Of a stretch of 6,063 bases of DNA, positions 6,045-6,063 are shown piece by piece; the first letter of the stretch is position 1, and the number at the start of each line of letters is the position of its first letter. The stretch spans positions 1 through 6,063 of the forward strand of contig CAMYPN010000050.1 in the NCBI GenBank assembly GCA_947292085.1. The letters are read 5' to 3'. The notes under the pieces were generated by a model. The model had not been told where the DNA came from. It did not search any database and was given only the letters and a program-made list of their open reading frames with translations. The DNA is from an uncultured Gardnerella sp. GTDB taxonomy: Bacteria > Actinomycetota > Actinomycetes > Actinomycetales > Bifidobacteriaceae. The translations under genes and the position numbers were made by a program.

Positions 6045-6063
6045 TCCCTCATGGTGTAATGGC
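6045..6063 (+). tRNA. tRNA-Gln, first 19 bases only (cut by window edge)
   Basis: The sequence fits a tRNA 5' part: a 7-nt acceptor strand TCCCTCA (6045-6051), T8 and G9, D-stem strand GTGT (6054-6057), then AAT and GGC of the D-loop with the conserved GG. This pattern (TCC..., TGGTGTAAT, GGC) matches actinobacterial tRNA-Gln as I remember it. The anticodon lies outside the window, so the amino acid identity is inferred. The promoter directly upstream supports it. Confidence 0.75.

Noticed and set aside
1..6063. A novel multi-gene system, mobile element, CRISPR array or toxin-antitoxin pair
   Set aside because: All genes but one are recognisable core-metabolism or recombination genes in an ordinary arrangement, and no transposase, long terminal repeats or spaced repeat array is visible.

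Overview
This is an ordinary chromosomal housekeeping stretch from an AT-rich member of the Bifidobacteriaceae, most likely Gardnerella or a close relative. The proteins read as actinobacterial. Prs and NadD in particular resemble my memory of Bifidobacterium proteins, but codon choice is strongly A/T-ended, unlike GC-rich Bifidobacterium. The assignment rests on remembered family sequences and base composition, not on a search.

Layout. (1) Positions 2-271 hold the C-terminal end of a RecX-like recombination regulator, cut by the left edge. (2) A shared hairpin at 277-313 separates it from the convergent thrC (threonine synthase, minus strand, 338-1858). (3) A 180-bp divergent intergenic region (1859-2038) carries two overlapping inverted repeats. 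(4) On the plus strand follow proA (2039-3376), an unrecognised acidic 188-aa protein (3415-3981) and nadD (3971-4795). They are tightly spaced, the last two probably overlap by 11 bp, and they look like one transcription unit. (5) A 97-bp gap holds a good sigma-70-type promoter (TTGAAA, 17 bp, TATAAG) for prs (4893-5915). (6) After prs, about 130 bp holds a pair of identical palindromes, a second good promoter (TTGACG, 16 bp, CATAAT), a GC hairpin, and the first 19 bases of a tRNA, most likely tRNA-Gln, cut by the right edge.

The genes belong to primary metabolism. ThrC completes threonine synthesis and ProA makes the semialdehyde precursor of proline using NADPH. NadD forms the dinucleotide in NAD(P) synthesis, and Prs supplies PRPP for nucleotides, histidine and the mononucleotide step before NadD. 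A PRPP-to-NAD-to-NADPH link among prs, nadD and proA is biochemically sensible, but the neighbourhood alone does not prove co-regulation.

I found no mobile element, CRISPR array, toxin-antitoxin pair or defence system, and nothing that looks like a novel multi-gene system. The points most worth a second look are the unrecognised protein between proA and nadD, the extended NadD, and the small symmetric DNA elements at the thrC/proA, prs and tRNA promoters.
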